From contig CM042982.1 in assembly GCA_023678885.1 (NCBI GenBank), forward strand, positions 10,974,001 through 11,038,000: a DNA stretch of 64,000 nt. Direction: 5' to 3'. A program made the position numbers and the translations under genes. Of the stretch, positions 26,701-35,889 are shown in pieces. The number at the start of each line of letters is the position of its first letter. Position 1 is the first letter of the stretch. This stretch comes from Pogostemon cablin (Eukaryota > Streptophyta > Magnoliopsida > Lamiales > Lamiaceae). Below the pieces are notes generated by a model. That model had not been told where the DNA came from. It saw nothing but the letters and a program-made list of their open reading frames with translations, and did not search any database.

Positions 26701-29700
26701 ATCCCTACTAACAATGAACTTGTTAGTCTCATAACACCATAGCATGTACCCTTTTATTTCTTTAGGATAGCCTACAAGCACACATTTAACAGCACTAGGA
26801 TCTAACTTGTCTTGCTTTTGATGTGAATACACTTGGCAACCTATCACCCTTAAATGACTATAATCTGGTATCCTTCCAGTCCATACTTGTTCAGGTGGTT
26901 TAAATTTAAGTGTTGTGCATGGAGATAAGTTGATCAAATAAGCTGCAGTTGACACTAACTCACCCCAGAAACCTTTTGAGAAGTCTCCACTACTCATCAT
27001 GCACCTAACTCTTGCAAGAAGTGTCTGATTCATTCTTTCAGCCACTCCATTCTGCTGTGGTGTACCTGGTACTGTTTTGTGCCCCTTAATACCCTTGTCT
27101 TGACAAAACTTGTTGAATTCATGTGATACAAACTCAAGCCCATTATCTGTGCTCAAACACTTAACCTTGTTTCCAGTCTGTAGTTCTGTTTCTGTCAACC
27201 AAACTTTAAAAACTGATAATGCTTCATCCTTTGTCTTTAAAATTCTTATCCATACCTTTCTTGAATAATCATCAATGAATGATATGAAGTATTTTCCACC
27301 CCCTATTGTTGAGGTCTTAGAAGTCCCCAAAGATCAGAATGGATATATTCCAATCTAGCTTTGATATTATGCTCAGCTGCACCAAATTTTAACCACTTTG
27401 ACTTTCCTAATATACAAGCTTCACACTGATCTAACTTACAAGTTGAACTGATCTCAAGCAGCTCTGTCTTGCAAGTTCTTGCAAGCCTCTTTCACTTATA
27501 TGACCAAGCCTTCCATGCCAAATATTAACACTACTATCATCCTTAGTTGCATTAATCTGTCCAGTTACAATAGAACCATCTAAGAAGTACAGATCAGACC
27601 TCTTAAAACCTTTAACAACTACTGATTTACCTTTTGTGATAGTAAGTGTTTCTCCTTTCAAAAGACACTCATAACCTTGAGAAACTAACATTCCAAGAGA
27701 TATTAGATTTCTTCTCAAACTTGGTACATATCTGACATTTGTCAACATCCTGATTTTCACATTAAACATTTTAAGTTCGACAGAACCTATTCCTTCAATC
27801 TTACAGGTGTGATCATCACCTAGCATGACTGATCCTTCATCTTGTGATCTTAATTCAGTAAACCAATCTTTTCTAGAAGTCATATAAAATGTACATCCTG
27901 AATCCATAACCCATTCTTCTGATACTGAACTAGAACAAATTGTCATTGCTTCAATGAAATCAAAATCTAAACCAACTTGATTAGTTGTTACCTGATTTGC
28001 ATGAGACCTCTTATTTCCTCCATTTTCAGCTATCTTCTTTGCCACCATTGCTTTCCATTTGAAACATTGTTTCTTGAAATGTCCAGGCTTATTGCAGTGA
28101 TAGCAGTTCTTGTTTTCTTCTTCATCTGATGGAGTACTATAATTCTTTTCTAGCTTCCTCTTATCAGTATTGCTACTCTTATTATTCTTATTATTCTTGC
28201 TCCACTGATTTTGTTTCTTTGCTACTAAACCTTCTGCAATTGCTTGTTGATCTGGATTCTTGTGAAGCACCTTTGCCTTAACTGCTAATAAAACTTGCTC
28301 AAGTGAGATTGACTCAGCATTAGCAAACAAAAGTGTATCCCTTAAACCTTCAAAGGACTTTGGAAGGGCTGACATGAGGATGACAGCTTTATCTTCAGTT
28401 GACAGAGCCACATCAATATTTTCTAGATCATCAATGATCTTGTTAAACTCATCTAATTGACCAATTATTGACTTATTTTCTGATACCTTGAAAGAGTATA
28501 GTTTTTGCTTCATGTACAAACGGTTGGCCAGACTTTTAACCATGTACAGCTCCTCCAATTTCTTCCAAACTCCTCTTGCTGTAGTTTCTTTTGAATTTTC
28601 CCTCAGGGCTTTATCTCCAAGACACAGGATAAGTGCACTTCTAGCCTTGGTTTGTTGTTCTTGATCTGCTGCAAGAGCAACAACATCAACTGCTGCAGCT
28701 TGATTTTCAGGAAGCGGTTTGATTGCTTCTGATAACCCTTGTTGAACCAAGATGGCCTCCATCTTCATCCTCCACAGACTGAAGTCTGTCTTCTCTGAAA
28801 ACTTTTCAATATCAAACTTAGTAGTAACCATTTGATCTTCTTCTCCACTGAATCTTCTTCTCTTCTTGGCTTCCCACAGACGGCGCCAATTCTTATGAAT
28901 GCATGCAAATTCAAACTAATCTATGAGCAAACTTGCACATTCTATCTTCCTCACCCTCTCTCTAACGTATTGAATCAAACAAAATGAAATCAAACCGAAG
29001 AAAGGAGACAAGGATGTATAGTGGTTCGATCTTAAAGATCTACATCCACTTCTTAAGGAGAGAGATACCACTATATGATGGAATACAGGTTACAACTTCT
29101 TGAAGAAGATGATGAATTAAACTTCTAAGAAAAACCCTAAACTTCTGAAACTAACTGATGAAGATGATGATGATGATCATTCTAATGTGTGTGTTTCTGC
29201 CTTTTCTTTTTATATCACACCTGCGTGTTTTAGAATCCATCAGCAAGCTTTCCACGTGATCCGTTAGCTTCATTCAGTTACAACTGAACACCAACCAACT
29301 AAGATTCTTGCACTGTCACCAATCCATCAGCTCAGCATTACTTCTGATCCTACGGCTCTTCTTAAGCAGCAGCACTGATCCTTCCCTTCAATCCATCTTG
29401 CTGCTTATTTGAGCATCAGCTCAAGTCTTGTTTAACCAGCAATCTCACGTGTTAAAGCCAGCTGGATCAGTTGTTATGCAACTTACTAACTAACTCAACA
29501 AACTTAGATTCTTTACTTAAATCCATCATCCAGTTGCATGCCTCAAGACTTCATCCAATGATTCCAACTTACTGTCAATAGCTGATCACAACCATTGGTC
29601 ATGCTGATTACTTTCTTAATCATCACCCTAAACATGTATGTTGCTGATCTACACCATTCATACGTATGCATGCATGATCTATGTTCAACAGAATAGGCGT

Positions 29701-30071
29701 TACTTAAGAATACAATTTTAATGCATGTCAACCATGTAACGCGTTTAAAGTAAATTCATGGCAACAACATAATAGGGGTAAATAATTTAATAATATTACG
29801 TTGATACCTGATTGAAATACTTTGCGAATGTAAAAACGTGATGTTATTATACAAGAATGAATTAAGACGACAACAACAAAAGATGTATTTTCTTGTAAGG
29901 CAAGTTTTCACTAACCTTGTCACTATATGTCGATTTGTGAGACTGAAGCTTGTGGGTGGAAGGCATGTTCCACCCGGTCGAATCAACTGAGAACTGTCGA
30001 ACCCGCTTCTTGCCCCTACCTCCCGACTCCTTGGCGTTATTGGCAGTTTGGACAGACTTATACGGAGACAT
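23800..30071 (-). CDS. Two-exon small basic protein gene with a Copia element in its intron
   Basis: Exon 1 (30071-29916) starts at an ATG preceded by an in-frame stop and gives 52 codons. It ends in GACAAG followed by the donor GTTAGT. Exon 2 (23847-23800) follows the acceptor TTTATTTTGTAG in matching phase 0 and adds 15 codons before TAG. The 67-residue product has a basic RGKKRVRQF stretch, then GWNMPSTHKLQSHKSTYSDK and a short basic tail; no signal peptide or membrane segment is seen. I do not recognise the family. The 6068-nt intron is about 300 nt once the Copia (23927-29690) and one copy of its duplication are removed. A Pack-MULE-like insertion lies 45 bp before the ATG, so the original promoter may be beyond 31386. 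It could instead be a gene fragment, but the clean splice phase argues for a gene. Confidence 0.6.
23927..24724 (-). repeat. Copia LTR (3' LTR in element sense)
   Basis: 798 bp. In sense orientation it starts TGTTGAACAT and ends TTCATAAGA. The final AAGA is shared by both LTRs and required by the GAATA duplication, so the ends are TG...GA rather than TG...CA. Confidence 0.88.
24725..24737 (-). promoter_or_regulatory. Copia polypurine tract
   Basis: The minus strand reads AAGGTGGAGATT next to the LTR start TGTTGAAC, at the place and with the composition expected for the plus-strand primer. Confidence 0.75.
24817..26298 (-). pseudogene. Copia reverse transcriptase and RNase H
   Basis: The main open part (26190-24817, 457 codons) begins RYKAKLVARGFSQQEGVDYN and includes 'LHQMDVTTTFLHGNL', 'PRQWYLRFDDY', 'YLLLYVDGILIACKD', 'RPDLAYVMSMISRF' and an RNase H domain with 'SVDADYAANLDTRKSITGYV', 'EAEFVALTEA' and 'HIDVRLYFIRD'. 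The RT signature reads YVDG where active Copia enzymes have YVDD, removing a catalytic aspartate. Upstream, 26298-26191 stays in the same frame (TWMIVDKPENQKLVGCKWIY) but has stops after LQ (26299) and after TSKK. The RNase H acidic residues look intact. Not functional. Confidence 0.93.
26299..27430 (-). pseudogene. Copia integrase
   Basis: The zinc-binding part continues from the gag-protease frame into another frame (CKLDQCEACILGK, 27430-27340). A second one-base shift then leads to the 343-codon frame 27330-26299, whose first codon is TTG, not ATG. The catalytic core shows 'FIDDYSRKVWI' (first D), 'LSTDNGLEFVS' (second D) and 'GTPQQNGVAERMNQTLL' (E). The C-terminal region 'YSHLRVIGCQVYSH' is typical of Copia integrase. 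The stop at 26299 interrupts the link to RT. Confidence 0.92.
27431..28831 (-). pseudogene. Copia gag, protease and start of integrase
   Basis: A 466-codon frame starts at ATG 28831. The gag part opens 'KFDIEKFSEKTDFSLWRMKM' and contains a UBN2-type middle. A CCHC knuckle CYHCNKPGHFKKQC lies near residue 245. The aspartic protease follows as WVMDSGCTFYMTS (DSG present, with Tyr where His is common), then the pre-integrase motif IWHGRLGHISERGLQEL with the paired histidines. The frame ends at 27431 by a shift relative to the CxxC half of the zinc finger. The first 1.3 kb is unusually intact compared with the rest of the element. Confidence 0.92.
28871..28888 (-). promoter_or_regulatory. Copia primer-binding site
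   Basis: The minus strand reads TGGCGCCGTCTGTGGGAA, 2 bp from the LTR. This is not the initiator-Met site; the TGGCGCC start resembles the sites used by many Gypsy elements. I have not matched the primer tRNA. Confidence 0.7.
28891..29690 (-). repeat. Copia LTR (5' LTR in element sense)
   Basis: 800 bp. It ends next to GAATA at 29691. Substitutions relative to 23927-24724 are scattered throughout. It carries a TTTTATATC word that may serve as a TATA element on one strand, which I cannot assign firmly. Confidence 0.88.
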
Positions 30072-30553
30072 GCTGATTCCTAAGGTCGGAATCTATTAAG
30101 TTGGGGTTAGTATATGGAGTTAAAAGTTTTTTTTGTCTCATAACTATTGAAAATTTTAGATTTTGCCCCAAAAAATATATTTGTCTCGATTTTATTCCAT
30201 AATTATTAGTTTTGTTTCAATTTTTTCCAATTTTCTCCGGAACCCAAGAATTTCGCCGGAAAACAGTCAATCCACAATCATAATGAGGTGTCAATCTAAT
30301 TAAGTTTGGGCCAATGATTATTCTACATCACATTTTATTTTAAAAATAATAATAATAAAAATGCCAACTCAATGCACATCTATTTTTTAAAACAATTTTA
30401 TTTATCTGATAATTGAAAATAACATTAAAAAAATTAAAATAAAATAAAAAACCTGTAACCACAGTAGTGAGAGCAGATCATGAAGAGGAAGAAGAAGGGG
30501 ATGCCGGTGAGGGCAGATCCCGGTTCCTGTGGTCTCCCATTGACGAATCGTGA

Positions 30554-30820
30554 CTTCGAAGGAGCCTCCGTCACGGGAATTTGAAGTACGTCTTCAACCT
30601 CGACGAAGATGAGATATTCGCCGGCGATGAGGACCAACGACGGAGAGAGAAGAACCTGAAGCTCTAGGGCGGCGCCGATCTCGACCACCTCTCTTCGTCC
30701 TCGTCGAACGACGCTGGGAAGCTGTCGATGAAGCGGCCAGAATATGCTGCTCCACCGGAAGGCCGTCGGAGAGAGAAGCAGCGTGCAAGAAAGAAATCTG
30801 AGGACGGATTCCAACGCTAA
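30554..30820 (+). pseudogene. Captured gene fragment inside the Pack-MULE-like element
   Basis: One frame reads HGNLKYVFNLDEDEIFAGDE, then an arginine/lysine-rich part, one in-frame TAG, a serine run and 'MKRPEYAAPPEGRRREKQ', ending at TAA 30818. The acidic-then-basic character and GC content differ from the flanks, as expected for a captured exon. I do not recognise the parent gene. Minus-strand frames here (30434-30814) look like shadows. Confidence 0.45.
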
Positions 30821-30834
30821 TCAGACGATGGTTG

Positions 30835-30955
30835 GAGATGGTGGTTAGTGGCGACGGCGACGGCGACGGTGGTTGGTGGCGACGGAGATGGCGGCGGTTG
30901 GTGGCGACGGCGATGGTAAAATTAAGTGGTTGACGGCGACGGTGCTTATTCTTGG
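30835..30955 (+). repeat. GGCGACGGC/GGTGG trinucleotide-rich tract
   Basis: Imperfect repeats of GGCGACGG and GGTTGGTGGCGACGG follow the captured fragment. It looks like slippage-expanded codon-type repeats within the captured DNA. Confidence 0.6.
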
Positions 30956-31385
30956 AGATGATGATTCAAAATTTCCTTTTCTTATTTATTCTCAATAATT
31001 TCTGTTTAGATAAATTAATTTTCCTTTTTAAATTTTTAAATTTTTAATTTTTAATTAATGTATTTATTTTTATTTTTTTTTATGAAATATGATAAGCAAA
31101 CACTCAATTATATTTATATTATTTTTAATTAAATTTGATGATACGTCGATTTTATTGGTCCAATTTTGTCCAAATATCCATGTCACCCCCTCGCGGATTC
31201 TCCCAAATTAAACGATCGCACGTGACCGTTTTCCGGCGAAATTTTAAGATTCCGACGAAAATTGAGTAAAATTGAAATAAAACTAATAGTTATGGAACAA
31301 AATTGATACAAATATATTTTTTAGGATAAAATTTAAAGTTTTCAATAGTTATGAGATAAAAAAAACTTTTAACTCTTAAAATATG

Positions 31386-31556
31386 CAATAGCCTAAAAGG
31401 AAAAGAAACTCTCATATAAATACGGATATATGCCGACTAATTTAACTTAACCTAATTAACAACGGTATTACAATCCAATAAAACCGGTGATCAGATACAA
31501 AGGGTTTAATCGACTACTTCTCTGCGCTGCCCTCAAAATTAGGATTTAGGTTATTT
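31386..31556 (-). other. Spacer between two MULEs, possible former 5' UTR of the small gene
   Basis: On the minus strand it contains a GC-rich GGGCAGCGCAGAGAAGTAG stretch followed by ATTAAACCCTTTGTATC, which looks like a plant leader. If so, the Pack-MULE-like element separates it from the ATG at 30071. This is inference only. Confidence 0.3.
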
Positions 31557-31846
31557 ATTATTGAGGGAGGATTTTGCACTTTTGGTCCCGCATGACATCT
31601 AATTTCTTCAAAATAGTTCCAATACTTTTACTTTTATTCTCAAACAATTATTTCTTTGCAGAGTTGGTCTCATAAGACTTCAACCACGTATATTTAGTCT
31701 CATTCAATTACACTATTGCTCCCAAGAAATTAAATTCATATTTTATTTTATATTTATTTTATGTTTATTTATTTATTAAATACTTATTATTATTATTATT
31801 ATTATTCTGAACATGCTTTAAAAAGTAATAAAAATCTAACATTAAA

Positions 31847-32604
31847 TCTTTAATATACTAAATGAGAGTTTAATTTTATGAGGTGTCGTCATCAGAATTA
31901 ATCTCAATTATTTTAATTTTTTATTAAAATTAAAAATTTCAATTATTTTAATTATTAATTTAAATTTTATGTAGATAAATATATATATTATTTTAAGATT
32001 TAATATGATATTATCAAATCACTGTTAATTAAAAATAATATAGATAATTACATATATTTATTATAAGATTTAGAAAATGTATTCCCTCTCCACCTATAAA
32101 TAAGATTCTTTATTCATTAGTTCTACACACATAATTTATTCATCACGACGAACAAAATCTTTCTTCAAATTTTAAAGAAAGGTATCCATTTATTATATTA
32201 TTTTTTTTTGTTTCTTTTATAGTTTTAAAATTATTTGTTTATTATTTTGGTTTTATTTCTGTTTTTTCAATTAACTTTATTTTAAATTTTTTTGATTAAT
32301 TAAATTCTACAACAACATAATAAAATTAGAAAAATCAATATAAGATTTTTTTTAATTTTTTTAATAAATTAATTTAACAACGAAATTAAGCTTTTATCGC
32401 GAAAGCAAATTCACATTTGAGAGAATATAAATTGAATTTTAATTTTCAATTTAAATTATAGTATTAGATTATAATTGAATAGATAATTATTTTAAATGTG
32501 AATTATATTTTTAAAATTGTTGATTAAATAGTTATATTAAACTTGAATTATAATTTTTAAAATTGTAACTTTAAAACCCGTGTAATACACGGAATCCATA
32601 CTAG
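31847..32604 (+). mobile_element. Small non-autonomous Helitron nested in a MULE arm
   Basis: The 5' end TCTTTAATATACTAAATGAG follows an A. The 3' end has the hairpin CCGTGTAATACACGG (32578-32592), 8 bases, then CTAG (32601-32604) followed by T. This is a 758-bp element in the A/T target context with no target duplication, as expected for Helitrons. It interrupts the left arm of the 31566-33550 element, whose sequence resumes at 32605. Confidence 0.85.
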
Positions 32605-32705
32605 TAATATAATAAATGAGTATATAAATAAATAAAATAAAATATGAATCTATAATACTTATAACCAATAGTGTAACTTTATATCATATTTATTTATTTA
32701 TTTAC

Positions 32706-32796
<91 letters not shown>
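32706..32796. repeat. (TTA)n microsatellite
   Basis: A run of about 30 TTA units in the MULE interior. The right arm has a much shorter version, so the expansion came after the arms formed. Confidence 0.95.
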
Positions 32797-32882
32797 GAAC
32801 ATGTCTTTTTTGAAAATAATAAAAATTTGGTAACATTAAAAATAAAAATAAAATATGAATCTAAATTTTGTTGGATAAATAA

Positions 32883-33102
32883 TACTCCATTCGTTCCGCC
32901 TAAATAACATCATTTTGCTATATTGCGCGTCTCATCCAAATTGCATTATTTTTCTCTTTTAGTAAAAAGGGCCCACCAATGGCCCACCACTACCCATCAC
33001 ATATCTCTAATACACATACCCACTTTACATAAAATAATAATACTCCTTAATCCACGTGCAAAAAGCAAATGCTACTCTTTGCCCGGGACGGTGAGAGTAT
33101 AT
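32883..33102 (-). mobile_element. Stowaway-like MITE nested in the MULE
   Basis: The left end TACTCCATTCGTTCCGCC and the right end, read inward as TACTCTCACCGTCCCGGGC, form terminal inverted repeats with TA edges, about 220 bp. Its right part contains, inverted, the ATTTGCTTTTTGCACGTGGA word of the 41.7-kb MITE, so both belong to one subfamily in opposite orientation. Confidence 0.8.
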
Positions 33103-33681
33103 CTGTATAAGACTAAATATTTAAGGTTGAAGTTTTATCGGACCAAGTTTGCAAGGATTTAATTGTCAAATAAAAATAAAAATAATAATAAATAAGTAAA
33201 TAAATAAATAAATAAATAAAATAAAAGAATCAATAGTGTAACTATATATTCATATTTTATTTTATTCTACTTATTATTATTTTTTCAGCATGTCTTTTTT
33301 AATTTAATAATAATTTGGTAACATTAAAAATAGAAAATAAAAAAAATTAGTAAGTAAATAAATAAATAAAATAAAATATGAATCTAAATTGTTTGGATCA
33401 ATAATGGAGTTGTATGAGACTAAATATGCAAGAGTGAAGTCTTATATGATCAAGTCTGCAAAGAAATAATCGTTTGGGACTAAAAGTGAAAGTATTTGGA
33501 CTATTTCGAAGAGATTGTGTGTCCTGCGGGACCAAAATTGCAAAATTCTCATTATTGAGATAAGTATATATTAACATATTTGATTGATTTGTTTTGTATT
33601 TTGGTATATATCTCAAAGTAAATTAAGTCATATATTCCAATTAAAATTCTTACTTCCCTTTCTCTCTTTATTATTTATTTA

Positions 33682-34684
33682 GGCAAATACTTGGGTAACA
33701 CCGTCTCACGGATCTTTGTGAGACGGTCGTGAGACGGTCTATCCATTAACATAATTGGATATATTTTAAATTAAATTAAAATATAACGGTAAGCATAAAG
33801 TTAATTAAGCCGGCCCTTTTAACTCAAATCGGTAATTCTTCTGCCGCTATCATGATGTATGATTTAACTTGAATTGATTTTTTTTCTTTTTCTTTTCTTT
33901 TAATTATGTTTATATTAAAATTTTTGTTATTCATCACTTTTAATTAAAAATATATATAATATTTATTATTATTATCACCATTATTAATCGTTTAATAGAT
34001 AGTTTAACTATTAAGTTATCACTTTATTTTAATCGAGTATCACTTTATATTAAATATGTTATCACTTTTTATTTATTTATTCTATAAGTTATTCATAAAA
34101 TTTCAATTAAATATTTATCAGTTTTTCTTTATCATTTATCACATCTTATTCATTCTATATATTGTTCTTGAAATAAAATTTTGTAATTAGTTACCACTTT
34201 TTATTAAATATGTTATCACTTTTCTTAAAATGTTATCTCTTTTTTTATTTATTTATACTATAAATTGTTTATAAAATAATTCAAAACACCATTATCACTT
34301 TTCATTAAATTCAATATCACTTTTATTATTATAAAAATTAGAAAATTAAAAAAATTAATTAGGCTTAAATCATTTTAGGTCCTGTTTGATTGACATTTAA
34401 TTAAAAAAATGATTATTAAAGTAAATTAATTGACCTTCATGTATTATTTTTGGGTAGGTTTTGCATGAGACCAATTTACACTTTTTAAAATAGTTATCAC
34501 TTTTACTATAAACGTTATCACTTTTGCTATAAAATGTTATCACTTTTCATTTAAAGTATAAATTGTTCATGAATAACATTATCACTTTTCTTTAATTTAG
34601 TATCACTTTTCAATATAAAAGTTATTACTTTCTGACCGTATCATGTAAGCCCTTACGTAAGACAGTCTCACACAAGTCTTTGCC
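33682..34684. mobile_element. Non-coding TIR element with GGCAAA ends
   Basis: The left end GGCAAATACTTGGGTAACAC...GTCTCACG and the right end, read inward as GGCAAAGACTTGTGTGAGAC...GTCTTACG, are matching inverted termini about 1.0 kb apart. The left side also has a local palindrome built from CCGTCTCAC and GTGAGACGG. Flanking AT-rich sequence prevents a clear target duplication call. The interior is filled by the TTATCACTTTT words. Confidence 0.55.
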
Positions 34685-35075
34685 ATTATTTTTATATATA
34701 TATTTATTTAATTTACATTTTTTAATATTTAAAAAAGTGATAATTTAAATTTTGTTATTCACTTAGTTTATTTTTAATTTATATTAAAAATTTTTACAAT
34801 GTGATATCCAATTGATGAAAATTCATAATAGTGTTATGAATTATTTCATGAATAATTTATAATAGTATAAATAAGAAGTGATAACATTTTAAAAGAAAAG
34901 TGATAACAGTTTTAATAAAAAGTGATATCTAATTAAATTATTTCACCAATAATTCCTTGAAATAATAAAAAATGTGATAACATTTTTAATAAAAAGTAAT
35001 GCACGATAAAAAAAGATAATCGTTTAACTAAAATTTTATAAGCAATTCGTAGAATGAATAAAAAGTGATAATATT
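33929..35075. repeat. TTATCACTTTT word field that flips orientation
   Basis: About sixteen variants of TTATCACTTTT lie on the plus strand between 33929 and 34640, at 20-60 bp spacing. From 34730 to 35075 the same word occurs about seven times in reverse complement (AAAAGTGATAA). The switch point is near 34690. It has no coding potential. Confidence 0.7.
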
Positions 35076-35889
35076 TTTAAAATAACGTTATGCACAATCA
35101 AAATAAAGTGAATGGTATAATTGAACTATATAGATTAATAATAATAATAATTAAATTAAATAAATAATAGTAATAGCTTTTTTTCTTTGTTTTTTTAATT
35201 AAAAGTGCTTACGTCAGATTTTGAGTTTTCAAAATTAGTGCGTAAGAGCTTGGACTTCTCAAAAATTCGAATTCTTCAATTTTTATTTAATAGCGAAACA
35301 CGCCCCTTTTTTTTCTTAATTATATTTACTTATTTGGGTTAATAAATAATCTGTCTTACGAAATAGGTCCGTGAGACGGTCCCACCAATACCTACCCCTT
35401 TATTTATTTTATCTCGTCACTTATATTACAGTTATTTTCATTTAATTAATTTCATTTTAACTATTTAAATACTATCTATTTTATTACTTTAAATATACTT
35501 TTCTAAAATAAACGATGTTTATATAAGTCTTTTCATTGATTAAACATATTTACCTATTTTTAATTAATACTATTTTTTAATAAAAATATCATAGTTTTTT
35601 TTTTTTAAAGATCAATCACTGATGAATTCAAATTAAAGACATCCAAGTAAATGATCAGAGTAAGATTGACAGCGACAAATTTACTAGATTGATGTCCCCT
35701 TCCGAGTTTTCACATAAAAAATTTGTCAACATTCTCAAAGGAAAGGTGACTGAACCAATACTAAGCTACACCAAACAATTTAGTAACTGTAAACACCTCC
35801 TTGAAATGAAGATTCAAACATATAGATACTGGCAATAGCATATATATTTTCCAGTAATTATGTAGACCTACCTCTGAAATTGAACATTT
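35076..35889. other. AT-rich spacer with one GTGAGACGGT word
   Basis: The stretch includes GTCTTACG...CGTGAGACGGTCCC (35350-35380), related to the ends of the 33682 element but not resolved into a separate element. From 35640 onward the sequence is less repetitive and may be the 3' flank or last intron of the coiled-coil pseudogene. Confidence 0.4.

Larger units (their letters stand above)
23927..29690 (-). mobile_element. Ty1/Copia LTR retrotransposon, full-length, degenerate
   Basis: LTRs at 23927-24724 and 28891-29690 are flanked by the 5-bp duplication GAATA (23922-23926 and 29691-29695). Reading right to left, the order is LTR, primer site, gag with CCHC knuckle, protease, integrase, RT, RNase H, purine tract, LTR, which is the Copia order. 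Coding is broken by two frameshifts around the start of integrase, two in-frame stops between integrase and RT, and a changed RT active site. The LTRs have visibly diverged at scattered positions, so this insertion is older than the one at 1-7 kb. Confidence 0.95.
30117..31375. mobile_element. Long-TIR MULE-like element with captured DNA (Pack-MULE-like)
   Basis: Inverted termini start GAGTTAAAAGTTTTTTTTGT on the left and read the same from the right end (31375 leftwards). They stay recognisable for about 150 bp, up to a CGCCGGAAAAC word on each side. The flanks TTAGTATATG (30107-30116) and TTAAAATATG (31376-31385) agree at 8 of 10 positions, fitting an aged 9-10 bp MULE duplication. There is no transposase. 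The centre (30470-30960) is GC-rich and coding-like, unlike everything around it. It sits in the 5' region of the small gene. Confidence 0.8.
31566..33550. mobile_element. Long-TIR MULE-like element with 9-bp target duplication
   Basis: A perfect 9-bp duplication ATTATTGAG flanks it (31557-31565 and 33551-33559). The inverted arms (TTTTGCACTTTTGGTCCCGC on the left, TTTTGCAATTTTGGTCCCGC reading in from the right) run for some 270 bp or more. They pass through ATTTCTTTGCAGA, TATTTAGTCTCAT and TTCATATTTTATTTTAT. There is no coding. A Helitron (31847-32604) lies in the left arm and a Stowaway-like MITE (32883-33102) in the middle. Without the Helitron the element is about 1.2 kb and mostly foldback. 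Confidence 0.88.

Noticed and set aside
30434..30814. 126-codon minus-strand frame in the Pack-MULE-like element
   Set aside because: It is the antisense of the GC-rich captured fragment; the plus-strand reading has the more protein-like composition.
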